37,933 bases of DNA, taken from IMG/VR virus record IMGVR_UViG_3300050821_023050, positions 1 through 37,933 of that record. One strand, 5' to 3'. Position numbers and translations under genes: made by a program. Positions 12,237 through 21,378 of the stretch are shown here, one piece after another (positions within the stretch are counted from its first letter, which is position 1; the number at the start of each line of letters is the position of its first letter). The stretch is from a virus. The notes under the pieces were generated by a model. It made no database searches, was not told the origin of the DNA, and saw only the letters and a program-made list of their open reading frames with translations.

Positions 12237-14045
12237 TTAACCATTGTAATATTCTTCAATTATAATGAGCCCTGCTGCGCCATTTCCACCAGCAAAAGAT
12301 GAGCCATTCGTTGAAGCTGCGCCCCCACCTCCAGCACCGGGGCTAGATCCATTCAGGCCGCTAAAACTTCCATTTACCCCAGTTGCAGCGCCACCACCAC
12401 CCGGAGCTGCGGCACCAGCGCCCGATATTACTACCGATGTGGATATTGTTATTCCTGGTAAGCCTGGATTACCGAGAAAAGAGATATTCGGCGATCCGCT
12501 ATTAGTTTGGCTATTTCCACCCAAAGCTGTACCTGATCCTAATCCTGAATTATATCCAGAACCGCCGAAGCCACCTGCGGCAGTAAATGTGCCGAAAGTT
12601 GTATTTCCCCCAGTTACGCCTTGATTATTTCCCGCTGCACCGCCCGCTCCGCCTGCCCCCACACTATATGAAGTGGCAGTCGGACTTGTGATGATAGATT
12701 CAATATATCCCCCGGAAGCTCCTCCTCCCGATGCGCCCCCACTTGCAAGATTACCTGCTAAACCCCCGGCTCCACCTCCTGCGCCCCACATTCTGACGCG
12801 AATATGGGTGCAATTAGCTGGAGGTGTATAAGTCCCTGAACCGCTGGTATATTTTGTGATGGTGACTTTTGGGATATTTCCAAGGACGGTACTCGATAAA
12901 GTGTTCGTACTAACAAGATTATTCGAAGGATCAGTAGCAACTAAATTTGATGCTGTTAATTGTGCAATATTAACAACACCTATATTAGAAATAGATACTT
13001 GTGTCGTCATCGTAGCAGCACTTCCATTTGTGCCTGATGGAGTAGTCCTAAAATTAAAAGTGCCGGTGGTTGCTAGCTCAAAAGAACATCCGGCTGCTGT
13101 CCCCCCGTTTGCATATTGATAACCAGGAGTCGTGGTATTGTAATCCAAGCCAGAGGATATAAAATGATTCCCTCCCTGAACTATCCCAATATTACGTCCA
13201 TTAGTTCCAATGTTTATATAATTTCCGGCAGATAAACTACTGGAAAAAGTTAATGATTTAGTAATTCCGCTTAAACCCGTAGCGCTCGATCCAATATTTA
13301 AATTAGTATTGCTTCCACCACCGCCATTAATATTCATTGTCTCTGTAGATGGATTATAATTTAAATTAGCATGCAGTTCCGGCGTTTGATTACTGTTAGT
13401 AGAAGAAGCTACAAATATGATCGGAAAATTTGCATTTGTGCTTGTTGAAACTGTGGCAATATTAGTTGAATTTGTTGCAGTTCCATTTAATGATGCAGTG
13501 ATTGTCCCTGCAGAAAAATTGCCACTACTATCACGTTGCACTAAAGTACTGACAGTATTAGTATTTGTGTAAGCCAATGAAACCAAGTTTTGAAGACTAT
13601 CCGTAACAACTGCTTGAGATGCTGATAAATTAGGAATATTAACTTGATTCGTAACTATCAGGGCGGCATTATTTGGCAAGCCAAGATTATTTCCTTGGCC
13701 TATAGCAACACCACCCGTACTACTAAAAGTTGACAAATACACATAATTTGCCGGTACATTATTTCCAGTTGTGGTGTTTTTATTTATTCCAAATAACGCC
13801 GATTCATAATTGCCTTTGGCGACGGTGATGTGATATAAATTTCCAGCAACACCACCCACCACACTTCCAAAATAAGCGGCCAAAGCAGTCGCATATGTGG
13901 TTCCTCCTCCCACTTGCACTGTGAGTGGAGAATTATTTGTGGTTGTTCCGATTTGCAGAGCACTAGATGCGGTGACCGTTACAAAAGTTGGAGATGAACC
14001 ACTGTCTAATGTTTGCTTAGAATTAATGACATTATTTGTTGCCAT
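12237..14045 (-). CDS. Tail fibre with glycine-rich adhesin-like C-terminus, 602 aa
   Basis: The N-terminus MATNNVINS matches that of the next gene (MATNNAINS), suggesting a common attachment segment. The middle is Asn/Thr/Ser-rich fibre, with the segment LVQRDSSGNFSAGTITASLN. From about residue 410 the sequence is glycine-rich, starting YTPPANCTHIRVRMWGAGGG and ending GAAGLIIIEEYYNG. This is the layout of polyglycine-sandwich adhesins such as T-even gp38-type tips, which bind host surface receptors. Such Gly-rich loops are hypervariable between related phages. The 78 bp before the upstream-end neighbour hold only a 19-codon frame with GGNGRAD, possibly a remnant of a second Gly-rich tip. Confidence 0.75.
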   Translation of the reverse strand: MATNNVINSKQTLDSGSSPTFVTVTASSALQIGTTTNNSPLTVQVGGGTTYATALAAYFGSVVGGVAGNLYHITVAKGNYESALFGINKNTTTGNNVPANYVYLSTFSSTGGVAIGQGNNLGLPNNAALIVTNQVNIPNLSASQAVVTDSLQNLVSLAYTNTNTVSTLVQRDSSGNFSAGTITASLNGTATNSTNIATVSTSTNANFPIIFVASSTNSNQTPELHANLNYNPSTETMNINGGGGSNTNLNIGSSATGLSGITKSLTFSSSLSAGNYINIGTNGRNIGIVQGGNHFISSGLDYNTTTPGYQYANGGTAAGCSFELATTGTFNFRTTPSGTNGSAATMTTQVSISNIGVVNIAQLTASNLVATDPSNNLVSTNTLSSTVLGNIPKVTITKYTSGSGTYTPPANCTHIRVRMWGAGGGAGGLAGNLASGGASGGGASGGYIESIITSPTATSYSVGAGGAGGAAGNNQGVTGGNTTFGTFTAAGGFGGSGYNSGLGSGTALGGNSQTNSGSPNISFLGNPGLPGITISTSVVISGAGAAAPGGGGAATGVNGSFSGLNGSSPGAGGGGAASTNGSSFAGGNGAAGLIIIEEYYNG

Positions 14046-14063
14046 ATATTTTTACCTTATCAA

Positions 14064-14657
14064 TTAAACAATTGTGATATTTCCAATCGCAGTTTGGATA
14101 GTCCATGTTGTATTTGCGGTAATGCATTTTAATTTAATATTGTCCCACTGATTGGTTGAAGCCAAAGAACCTCCCGTACCAGTAGTGGTCACACTTGATC
14201 CAAAGTGAATAAGCTGAGAAGCATTTTGAGCGATTAACCAACCTCCAGCACCTTTCCCATTCACTGTTATCTCATCTCCAATATTAGCTGTTGCCGGTAA
14301 TGTTAAAGTAACCAAACTCGCATTATTTGCGGTATATTCAGTATTCGTTACCATAGCTTGACTGGTAGTGGTTACCTCGACATAAGGTGCATTACCCGTT
14401 GCTGAAATGGTAATAGAGCCGGCAGCATTGGCAATGGATATTCCACTACCCGCTGTGATCAAAGCCGCTATTGGATCAGCACCTGTTGAACCAATCAATA
14501 ATTGACCATTGGTCAATGGACCTATAAAATTAAAATTTGAAGCCCCTTCAGCAATAGGTAATGTATGTGCTGTAGGACTTGAAACACCAGTACCACCATT
14601 AATAGGTAAAGCAGGCGTTGCCGGAAAGTTAGAGTTAATTGCATTATTAGTTGCCAT
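14064..14657 (-). CDS. Tail-fibre paralogue, 197 aa
   Basis: It shares the MATNN-INS start with the 602-residue fibre and the GGTGVSxP module with the 185-residue protein. Its C-terminal 100 residues are homologous to the C-terminus of the 740-residue fibre: GGWLIAQNASQLIHFG here against AGWIVAQNSGQSIAFG there, each followed by a GGSL-ST segment and a C-TANT strand. It therefore looks assembled from modules of its neighbours. It is probably a secondary receptor-binding subunit or an alternative tip. Confidence 0.7.
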   Translation of the reverse strand: MATNNAINSNFPATPALPINGGTGVSSPTAHTLPIAEGASNFNFIGPLTNGQLLIGSTGADPIAALITAGSGISIANAAGSITISATGNAPYVEVTTTSQAMVTNTEYTANNASLVTLTLPATANIGDEITVNGKGAGGWLIAQNASQLIHFGSSVTTTGTGGSLASTNQWDNIKLKCITANTTWTIQTAIGNITIV

Positions 14658-14689
14658 AATAAATTCTCCATGATTGATTAAAAAATTCG

Positions 14690-16912
14690 TTAAACATAAG
14701 TGGGATTTCCCTGCACCCCATAAACAGTCAATTGTGTATTAGCGGTTACACATGCTAAAATTAGTGAATCCGTTGGATAAGTCGATGATAAAGATCCGCC
14801 TATTCCAGAAGTGGTTGTCTGAATACCAAATGCAATACTTTGACCACTATTTTGTGCAACAATCCATCCTGCAGTTCTTCCACCTATGATTTCAAAAGAA
14901 TGGCCTGCACTAATAGAAGTAGGTAATGTTAAGGTGCAAATAGAAGAATTCTGTAAAATATAACGATTAATGGGAGCGCTATCCGTCATTATTTGGGTTG
15001 ATCCAGTAACTTGAGTTATTGAAATAACCTGGTCTATACCAGTATTAGACAAAGTAGTGGCATTACCAATGCTGGTCACTGATCCAGTCAAGTTAGCATT
15101 CGTTGTTACAGTAGAAGCATTACCCGAAATATTGATGTTATAAGTTGATCCATTGTTTTGAACAATATTTGAAGCCGAAATACCAGAATCAATCAATTGT
15201 CCACCGGGTGAGTTGAATTGAGCAATATCACCTATGGTAGCTGAACCACTTAAATATTGATAATTAGTTCCTCCATTTTGACTTAAATAAAGATTGCTTG
15301 TGCCTTGCATTAATGCATTGGTAGAGGGCAAATTCGCAATCGTCGTATCCGTCAATGTGGCATTGAAATAATAAGCGGATAAAGACTGAGTCGCCGTATC
15401 ACATAATACTGTAAGATAAACATAATCATTGGTGCCTAAATCAACTTCACCTGAAATACTAATAGGCTTGAATCCACTGGCGCTAGAAGTAGTGGGAATC
15501 GTAATATTATTACTAAAGGAGGTTAATACTAAAGGACCGCCATTTCGCTGAATGGCAATACAAAATGTATAAGTTTGACCAGAAACCAATGAAGGCCCAA
15601 TTCCTAAGTCATAAGTCACAATACAATAACGAGTGCCACCTGATGAAGTATTGATTATAATAGGTGTCGTTACACTATCAATGGTCGCAGTAGTCACTGA
15701 AACCCCATTCTGATGCACAGCTATGAATTTAGTGGCATCAATGCCAACCGCTGTAAATGATGAAGTCAATGGAGTGAAAAAAGTAGCACTTTTATTGACT
15801 GAGAAAGATCCATTCACTTGTTCGCTAGGGCCACTTCCTCCGCTGGCATTGAACACAATTTTTCCGGGATAAGAACTGGTATCAAGAGACATATTGGTTC
15901 CCTGGATACAATTTTCGACTGTTAAAAGATGTTGGACATCCAATCCACTCCAATAATTTTGCGTAATAAGATTGGAATTAAACCACGACAAACCTGCATT
16001 TCCAGAACCAAGAGAGGATATATTCGTACTTTCTTGAATAGAGGTCCAATTAGGGGGAGAAAATCCCTGGGTAGTAGAAACTAACTGCAATAAGGCGAAA
16101 GCATTAGAAGTTGAAGTGCCTATATTCACATTACCACTGAGTAAATTCAAACCACTGGATATTGTCATATTTTGTGCAGAAGTTTGAGCATAGACAGAAT
16201 TTAAATCGACTATATTGTCTGTTTTTGTAGAACCATTAATAGAACTTATCCATGGCCAAAAATACCATATTCCGGCTATAGTACCATTGGTATCTGGGGT
16301 ATAGAAATATCGGCTACTGGGATTGACTGTAAAAATTGGAGATCCAGTACCATCTAATATAGATAAGGGATATATACTAAAATTATCTATGAAAAATAAA
16401 TCTCCAATCACATTGCTATTCAGTGTAGTGGCATCTGGCAATTGAAGCGTCTGACCAGAAGCACTTAAAGAAACTCCAATGCGTCGTGGAAGTGGTGCAG
16501 TCAATATATAATTCGAGAAAATATAAATATAAGAATTGCTGGCTCCAATATTTTGAGCCGAAGTTATGACATTGGCAACATCTGATAAATTATTCACTAT
16601 TTTTAAATAGGGCCCAGATGCTATTGAGTTATCTACATATTGCTTAGTGACGGCTTCTAAATTAGTAGTTGGATCAGCATTCAGCGTTAAAAATCCGGTC
16701 ATTGTTCCACCGGAAAGATTTAATTTTGCAGCCAAATCACTGATCAAATTGGTGACTTGAAGTTCTGCTATTTGAACATTGGCGCTCATGAAGTTTAATT
16801 CTTGTTGCCGTGTTTCTTTATAACTTCCAGTGCCATTGGCGGAAGTTTCCTTAAGATCAGTCAATGACTGAATTGTTAAAGCTGGTAAACTAATAATCGT
16901 TGCATCTGCCAT
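14690..16912 (-). CDS. Large tail fibre, 740 aa
   Basis: The N-terminal region includes LSGGTMTGFLTLNADP and EAVTKQYVD, the segment seen in many phage side-tail fibres. A long Ser/Thr/Asn-rich beta region follows. The last 110 residues are paralogous to the C-terminus of the 197-residue gene (AGWIVAQNSGQSIAFG, CVTANTQLTV), so this is probably a host-contact module. The ribosome site is AGGAGATTTT. It is a strong candidate for the main receptor-binding fibre. Confidence 0.75.
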   Translation of the reverse strand: MADATIISLPALTIQSLTDLKETSANGTGSYKETRQQELNFMSANVQIAELQVTNLISDLAAKLNLSGGTMTGFLTLNADPTTNLEAVTKQYVDNSIASGPYLKIVNNLSDVANVITSAQNIGASNSYIYIFSNYILTAPLPRRIGVSLSASGQTLQLPDATTLNSNVIGDLFFIDNFSIYPLSILDGTGSPIFTVNPSSRYFYTPDTNGTIAGIWYFWPWISSINGSTKTDNIVDLNSVYAQTSAQNMTISSGLNLLSGNVNIGTSTSNAFALLQLVSTTQGFSPPNWTSIQESTNISSLGSGNAGLSWFNSNLITQNYWSGLDVQHLLTVENCIQGTNMSLDTSSYPGKIVFNASGGSGPSEQVNGSFSVNKSATFFTPLTSSFTAVGIDATKFIAVHQNGVSVTTATIDSVTTPIIINTSSGGTRYCIVTYDLGIGPSLVSGQTYTFCIAIQRNGGPLVLTSFSNNITIPTTSSASGFKPISISGEVDLGTNDYVYLTVLCDTATQSLSAYYFNATLTDTTIANLPSTNALMQGTSNLYLSQNGGTNYQYLSGSATIGDIAQFNSPGGQLIDSGISASNIVQNNGSTYNINISGNASTVTTNANLTGSVTSIGNATTLSNTGIDQVISITQVTGSTQIMTDSAPINRYILQNSSICTLTLPTSISAGHSFEIIGGRTAGWIVAQNSGQSIAFGIQTTTSGIGGSLSSTYPTDSLILACVTANTQLTVYGVQGNPTYV

Positions 16913-16920
16913 AAAATCTC

Positions 16921-17088
16921 CTAATCTGTAACTCGTATTAAGCCATTATCTGTAATTCTGATTTCAGCATTATCAGTAATACGAATATCACTACCTGGGG
17001 GCGGACTAAAGCTGGCTCCCAATAAATCATCAAAATAAAGCCCAAAAGCAGTTGGCAAAAATCTATTAAATAAAAAATTTTCTTCCAT
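16921..17088 (-). CDS. Small virion-region protein with RITDN repeats, 55 aa
   Basis: The ATG overlaps the TAA of the preceding gene (TAATG). The C-terminal half has three near-repeats: IRITDNA, IRITDNG and IRVTD. The N-terminus is aromatic (NFLFNRFLPTAFGLYFDDLL). It sits between two tail genes in a tightly packed operon. The repeats suggest a short beta-ladder, perhaps a connector. No family is recognised. Confidence 0.6.
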   Translation of the reverse strand: MEENFLFNRFLPTAFGLYFDDLLGASFSPPPGSDIRITDNAEIRITDNGLIRVTD

Positions 17089-17456
17089 TATTGAATTGTT
17101 CCATCATTGTAATAATTGATCTTTACAGTTGTGGCAATAGGACTCATTAAATGAATTACTTGACCCGCAATTACATTGACCCCTACCACATTAATATCTA
17201 TATAAGAATTAGCAATTGAAGAGCCCACCGAAGGCAATGTAATTGAACCGGCACCATTGTCTATTAAGACATATAAAGTGTTTCCAGACTCTTTAGAAAA
17301 AATCACCAAATTAATTCCATTAGGCACTGTAAATACTTGTGGAACGCTTGCAGCCAACGAAACCAATACGCCGGATACCAATTGAGTTCTCAAATAAGAA
17401 GGATATCCATTAATATCTTTATGAATTTGAAATTGCGGATTCGTAATCGTAGCCAT
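17088..17456 (-). CDS. Tail-associated protein, 122 aa
   Basis: A beta-rich small protein (SVPQVFTVPNGINLVIF, then INVVGVNVIAGQVIHLMS) without cysteines or membrane segments. An AGGAGTTTTT site precedes the start. It lies between the head-binding fibre and the large fibre, so an adaptor or fibre-hinge role is plausible. Confidence 0.6.
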   Translation of the reverse strand: MATITNPQFQIHKDINGYPSYLRTQLVSGVLVSLAASVPQVFTVPNGINLVIFSKESGNTLYVLIDNGAGSITLPSVGSSIANSYIDINVVGVNVIAGQVIHLMSPIATTVKINYYNDGTIQ

Positions 17457-17464
17457 AAAAACTC

Positions 17465-19426
17465 CTAATATTTAACAATCGCGTTATAATAAATATCTGT
17501 AATATTTCCAGCCTCTACGAGACTATTGATTTCTGATTTAGAAGAACCAATATTATTTTGAAAATTACCACTAATATAAGAAACAAAAGCACTGGTAGGT
17601 GAAATATGAAATTCTGAATAATTTCTGAGTGGTGGATTAATGGTATCGTAAGGACTGGTATTATTCCAATATCGAATCATGTTATTTCTCATATCAGCCA
17701 CTTGAAATAATCCATTCGCGTACTGAATTATTTTGTCTCTCACATTAGTGGCAGTATCTGTTGATAATAATGCAATGGTAACTACTGTATCGAATGTCAC
17801 TGCAGGCGCAGCCCCCACTCCATTAATAGTAAACCAAAATAGCTGCATAAAAACTGGACCTGTCGTATTAACAGGCAAAATAAAATAAGCGCCGGGAGAA
17901 ATTGCCGATGCTGCTAAAACTTGAATATTATAAGCTTGTTGTTGAGAATTGGGTATTACACTTTGAAATAAAGTAAATGTGAAACCCGAAGTTCCTGGGT
18001 TCGGAGCTGGTTGAGCAATATCAAATCGATTCCAAAAAGTTTGTGTTGTATTGGTATTGAATATTGTATGGAAAAAACCATTGACTCCGGAACCAAAAGT
18101 GTAAGAACCAGGTTGAGAGCTAGAGAAAATTACATTGAATAAATCTGGATAAACCGGAAGAGCACCTCCCGCTTGTACTGCATAGGAAGCCCCATCCTCT
18201 GATAAAAAACCAGAAGGAGGATTGATTCCCGCATATGCAAAATGCATTCCGGCTTTAATCAAATTATTACTGGAACCAATATATTGAAATCCTAATCCGC
18301 CTGTTTTTCCATTAATTCCAAGTTGTACAAGTGCTCCATTTTGAGCGCCATTATAAGCTGGGACACTGAATGATCCCGCTAATGAAAAAGCTGCATCTTG
18401 AGTATAAGGAATCGGAGGATAGAGCAATAAGGAAAAAATTCCAGCAACAAAAATAGCATCGGTATAAATAATATTTGAGATACTGGCCAATGGAGATTGA
18501 AGAGCAATAATAAATTGATCATCATCATTAGGATTTAAAGTTTCTCCAATATTACTGCTGACTGTGAAAGGAATAGTAAAATTCTGAATTTGAGGAGTTA
18601 TTAAAAAAGTCGTTACAGTGGTTACAAGATCAGGAGAACCGCCAAATCCAAAATATTTTCTAACAATTAAATTCACATTATGATTATTGCCATCATTGGA
18701 ATAAGCCGTAATTTGAAAAGTAACATCTTGTCCTTGTAAAAAATTGGCATTTGGAATGACAAATTCTAAATTTTTCTCAGTATCGGTTGGATTTGCCAAA
18801 GTACAAATCAATTGTACTGCATAACGTGGATTTTGATCGGGAACATTCGAAGGTGCTCCATATCGAAGAAAATTTACATAATTGATTGAAGAACTACCTG
18901 GGGTTTGAACATATCTCCAGCCGCCATATGCAATAGGAGTGATTTCAGTACCAGATGGAATTAATCCCCCGTTAGGTTGATTCTCATGAAATAAAAATTG
19001 ACCATTAGCAATTAAATTATCTACTAATTGTACAGTAGGTTCACCATTAGAGTTAATTTGTGGAAAATGTTCGAGCGTTTCAATGGTAGAACCATATTGA
19101 TCCTGTATAACAATATAATAGAGATCAATATTTCCATTCTCATCCAAAATATCATAATAAGGCAATACGATTTCACCATTATTATTATCAATAAATATGC
19201 CATTTAGATCCAGGGTGACAGGATTCGGAAGAGCTATAAAAGTAGGATCTGTGGGAGTACCTCCGATCACATATACAGGTTTCAGTTGGGTTCTATCAAT
19301 ATCTCGATAAAAAGTAATGGTACCACTTGTCAATGGTTGTCCACTGATAGGATCAATAAAAAACATTTGTAAGCTAGGAGCCAATACATATTGATTCTGA
19401 TTAATGATTGCATTTACGAGTGACAT
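17465..19426 (-). CDS. Tail protein with head-binding-like and tail-collar domains, 653 aa
   Basis: Residues about 15-110 (SLQMFFIDPISGQPLTSGTI, then LPNPVTLDLNGIF) match the N-terminal particle-binding segment found on many podovirus spikes and fibres. Residues about 140-330 look like a jelly-roll, carbohydrate-binding-type domain (GGWRYVQTPGSSS). Further on, AGINPPSGFLSEDGASYAV with YPDLFNVI is a phage tail-collar motif. There is no evident beta-helix or catalytic site. It starts where the 650-residue ejection gene stops, the position of the tail spike in P22-like phages. Confidence 0.75.
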   Translation of the reverse strand: MSLVNAIINQNQYVLAPSLQMFFIDPISGQPLTSGTITFYRDIDRTQLKPVYVIGGTPTDPTFIALPNPVTLDLNGIFIDNNNGEIVLPYYDILDENGNIDLYYIVIQDQYGSTIETLEHFPQINSNGEPTVQLVDNLIANGQFLFHENQPNGGLIPSGTEITPIAYGGWRYVQTPGSSSINYVNFLRYGAPSNVPDQNPRYAVQLICTLANPTDTEKNLEFVIPNANFLQGQDVTFQITAYSNDGNNHNVNLIVRKYFGFGGSPDLVTTVTTFLITPQIQNFTIPFTVSSNIGETLNPNDDDQFIIALQSPLASISNIIYTDAIFVAGIFSLLLYPPIPYTQDAAFSLAGSFSVPAYNGAQNGALVQLGINGKTGGLGFQYIGSSNNLIKAGMHFAYAGINPPSGFLSEDGASYAVQAGGALPVYPDLFNVIFSSSQPGSYTFGSGVNGFFHTIFNTNTTQTFWNRFDIAQPAPNPGTSGFTFTLFQSVIPNSQQQAYNIQVLAASAISPGAYFILPVNTTGPVFMQLFWFTINGVGAAPAVTFDTVVTIALLSTDTATNVRDKIIQYANGLFQVADMRNNMIRYWNNTSPYDTINPPLRNYSEFHISPTSAFVSYISGNFQNNIGSSKSEINSLVEAGNITDIYYNAIVKY

Positions 19427-21378
19427 TATTGATTATCCTCATTGGCTTGTAATAATAGACCGATATTGATTGGACTCTTCAAATCAGTAGCTTTCAATTT
19501 TTTACCCATTGGATAAAGTTTTCTTGAGGTTTCGCTGGTTAAATATTTTGATAACATATTTCCAGTACCTGTTAAGGCCCCTAAGCTGGCTGTATAGGCT
19601 AAAGGCATCGGCATACCCATATTCATCAACTGGCCGGCTAATCCATGAGTTAAAGCCGCACTTGTGCCTAAACCGATCGCAGCTCCGTGACTGTAACCTG
19701 TTTTCGGATTTAACATGGAATTAATGCTTTGACCCATTAATTGGCGAGTTTTATATGCTTTATCCAATTGAGTTCGATTTTCTTGATTGAACATGAGACG
19801 CTTACTTTCATCTCCTAATTTTCCATAAGTACTTAGAACCTTATCTGACCCCAATTCATCTGTTCCTAAAATCTCTTTAGATCCCTGTGTTAGAAACTCA
19901 TGTGCAAATTGTTTGCGATAATCAGGGTCTAAGTTTTTCATCACGATGTCTAAAGTAGTCGGATCATCATAACGACCATTACTAATGACATCCGTTAAAA
20001 ATCGATTAGGATTACCAAAGCCTTTTGCTTGTTGATACAATGCATCATCATTACGAATCGGTGCGATTTTATCTTTAAAATGAAAATCTGCATTTTGTTG
20101 AGCAATTTTTAACTTTTCATTGCCTGTTTTAGAAATTGCATTTTTAATATCTTCGTTATAGGCGTTTCCCAAAGCCCCCATGATTTTTGATTCATACAAA
20201 TTGCCATTTCTCGCAAATTGATTGGATAAATCATCATAAGTTTTACTATTAAAATTTAACCGTTGAAATGAAATAGGATTATTATTAGAAGCAGACTTGA
20301 GTTCTTTAAGGGTTTCGGGAGAGACAGAAGTGAATCCTTTTTCATCTCTCTCCGCTTGAATAGCCTCTAAATGTTTATCGGCAATGGCTTTTCGAGTATT
20401 TGCAGTGAATGAACCTTCAGTTTCTTTTGCGGTGTCATCTCTAATCTGATAAAGTTCTCTTTTTTTGGCTTCATTTTTTTCCACGTTCTTTTGAAAATTT
20501 TCCGCAATCTTTTCTTGCTGAGTCTGTTTTTTAACAGCCATGGGTTCTTCATATTGGCCTGTTGCTGGATTAACTGTATATCTCATTACAGGTTTGCTTT
20601 CAGGAACTTGATTTAAATTTTTGAGCACATCTCCCGTCTCAAGATCTAATTGTTTGCCAATTTCAAGATTGTTGGCTTGCACACCTGATAAGGGGAAATT
20701 ACCTAACCAGTTTTGTTCAAACTTAGTAGCCACGGGTGCTTTAGCCAATTCCGGAGTACCCACTGGTTTATTTCCAATAGCAGATACATTTTTAGTAAAT
20801 TCTTCAGGAGTGGCCGTTCCACCCATGGTCATGAGTTGTTCGGGCACCAATTTCAAACCTTTAACTGCGGGCTCAATGAGGGCACCTCCCGCAGAAGGCA
20901 ATAATCCTTCTTGTAAGGCTTGGGGAATGGGTTTATCTGGTTCATAAACAGGTGACAAAGCTTCACTCGTGCCAAATCCCTTCGCCGCTCGCGCTATAAC
21001 ACCTCCTTCGGTTTCGGGGAGTGCAAAGGCCGGTAATAATTGACCTCCTAGATAGCCTATTTGAGCTTCCTGAGAGGGATTAGGAGACAATAATTGAGTC
21101 TCGCCCACTTGTTGAGCCGTAAAAGGTTTATAAGTTTCTGGGATACCTAAAACATCTTCCGCATGTGGTAATAGATTGGCTAATCCTCTACCTAAATCCA
21201 ATAAACCTGCACCGATTCCTTTGAATAAATCAGAGGTTTGTATTGTTGTCGGATATCCAATTTGACCCATATAGGTATTCAATGAAGACTGATCTGAAGA
21301 TCCTTCTTGAATATCTCCTAAACTAGGTTGATATTCTGTTTCTTCCGGAAGATCTGATAATGATGGCTGATAAGCCAT
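19426..21378 (-). CDS. Ejection (internal virion) protein, gp16 position, 650 aa
   Basis: The order and sizes of three consecutive genes (209, 404 and 650 residues) mirror P22 gp7, gp20 and gp16, which leave the capsid with DNA and form a conduit across the envelope. This product begins with a repeated YQPSL segment. It has a long Gln/Lys/Glu coiled region in the middle and a hydrophobic, glycine-rich stretch near 570-620 (HGAAIGLGTSAALTHGLAG) that could insert into membrane. No lytic transglycosylase motif was seen. The assignment rests mainly on context. Confidence 0.7.
   Translation of the reverse strand: MAYQPSLSDLPEETEYQPSLGDIQEGSSDQSSLNTYMGQIGYPTTIQTSDLFKGIGAGLLDLGRGLANLLPHAEDVLGIPETYKPFTAQQVGETQLLSPNPSQEAQIGYLGGQLLPAFALPETEGGVIARAAKGFGTSEALSPVYEPDKPIPQALQEGLLPSAGGALIEPAVKGLKLVPEQLMTMGGTATPEEFTKNVSAIGNKPVGTPELAKAPVATKFEQNWLGNFPLSGVQANNLEIGKQLDLETGDVLKNLNQVPESKPVMRYTVNPATGQYEEPMAVKKQTQQEKIAENFQKNVEKNEAKKRELYQIRDDTAKETEGSFTANTRKAIADKHLEAIQAERDEKGFTSVSPETLKELKSASNNNPISFQRLNFNSKTYDDLSNQFARNGNLYESKIMGALGNAYNEDIKNAISKTGNEKLKIAQQNADFHFKDKIAPIRNDDALYQQAKGFGNPNRFLTDVISNGRYDDPTTLDIVMKNLDPDYRKQFAHEFLTQGSKEILGTDELGSDKVLSTYGKLGDESKRLMFNQENRTQLDKAYKTRQLMGQSINSMLNPKTGYSHGAAIGLGTSAALTHGLAGQLMNMGMPMPLAYTASLGALTGTGNMLSKYLTSETSRKLYPMGKKLKATDLKSPINIGLLLQANEDNQ

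Noticed and set aside
12265-12624. Pro/Ala-rich plus-strand frame
   Set aside because: Antisense of the glycine-rich adhesin tip (Gly codons read as Pro/Ala). No promoter or ribosome site.
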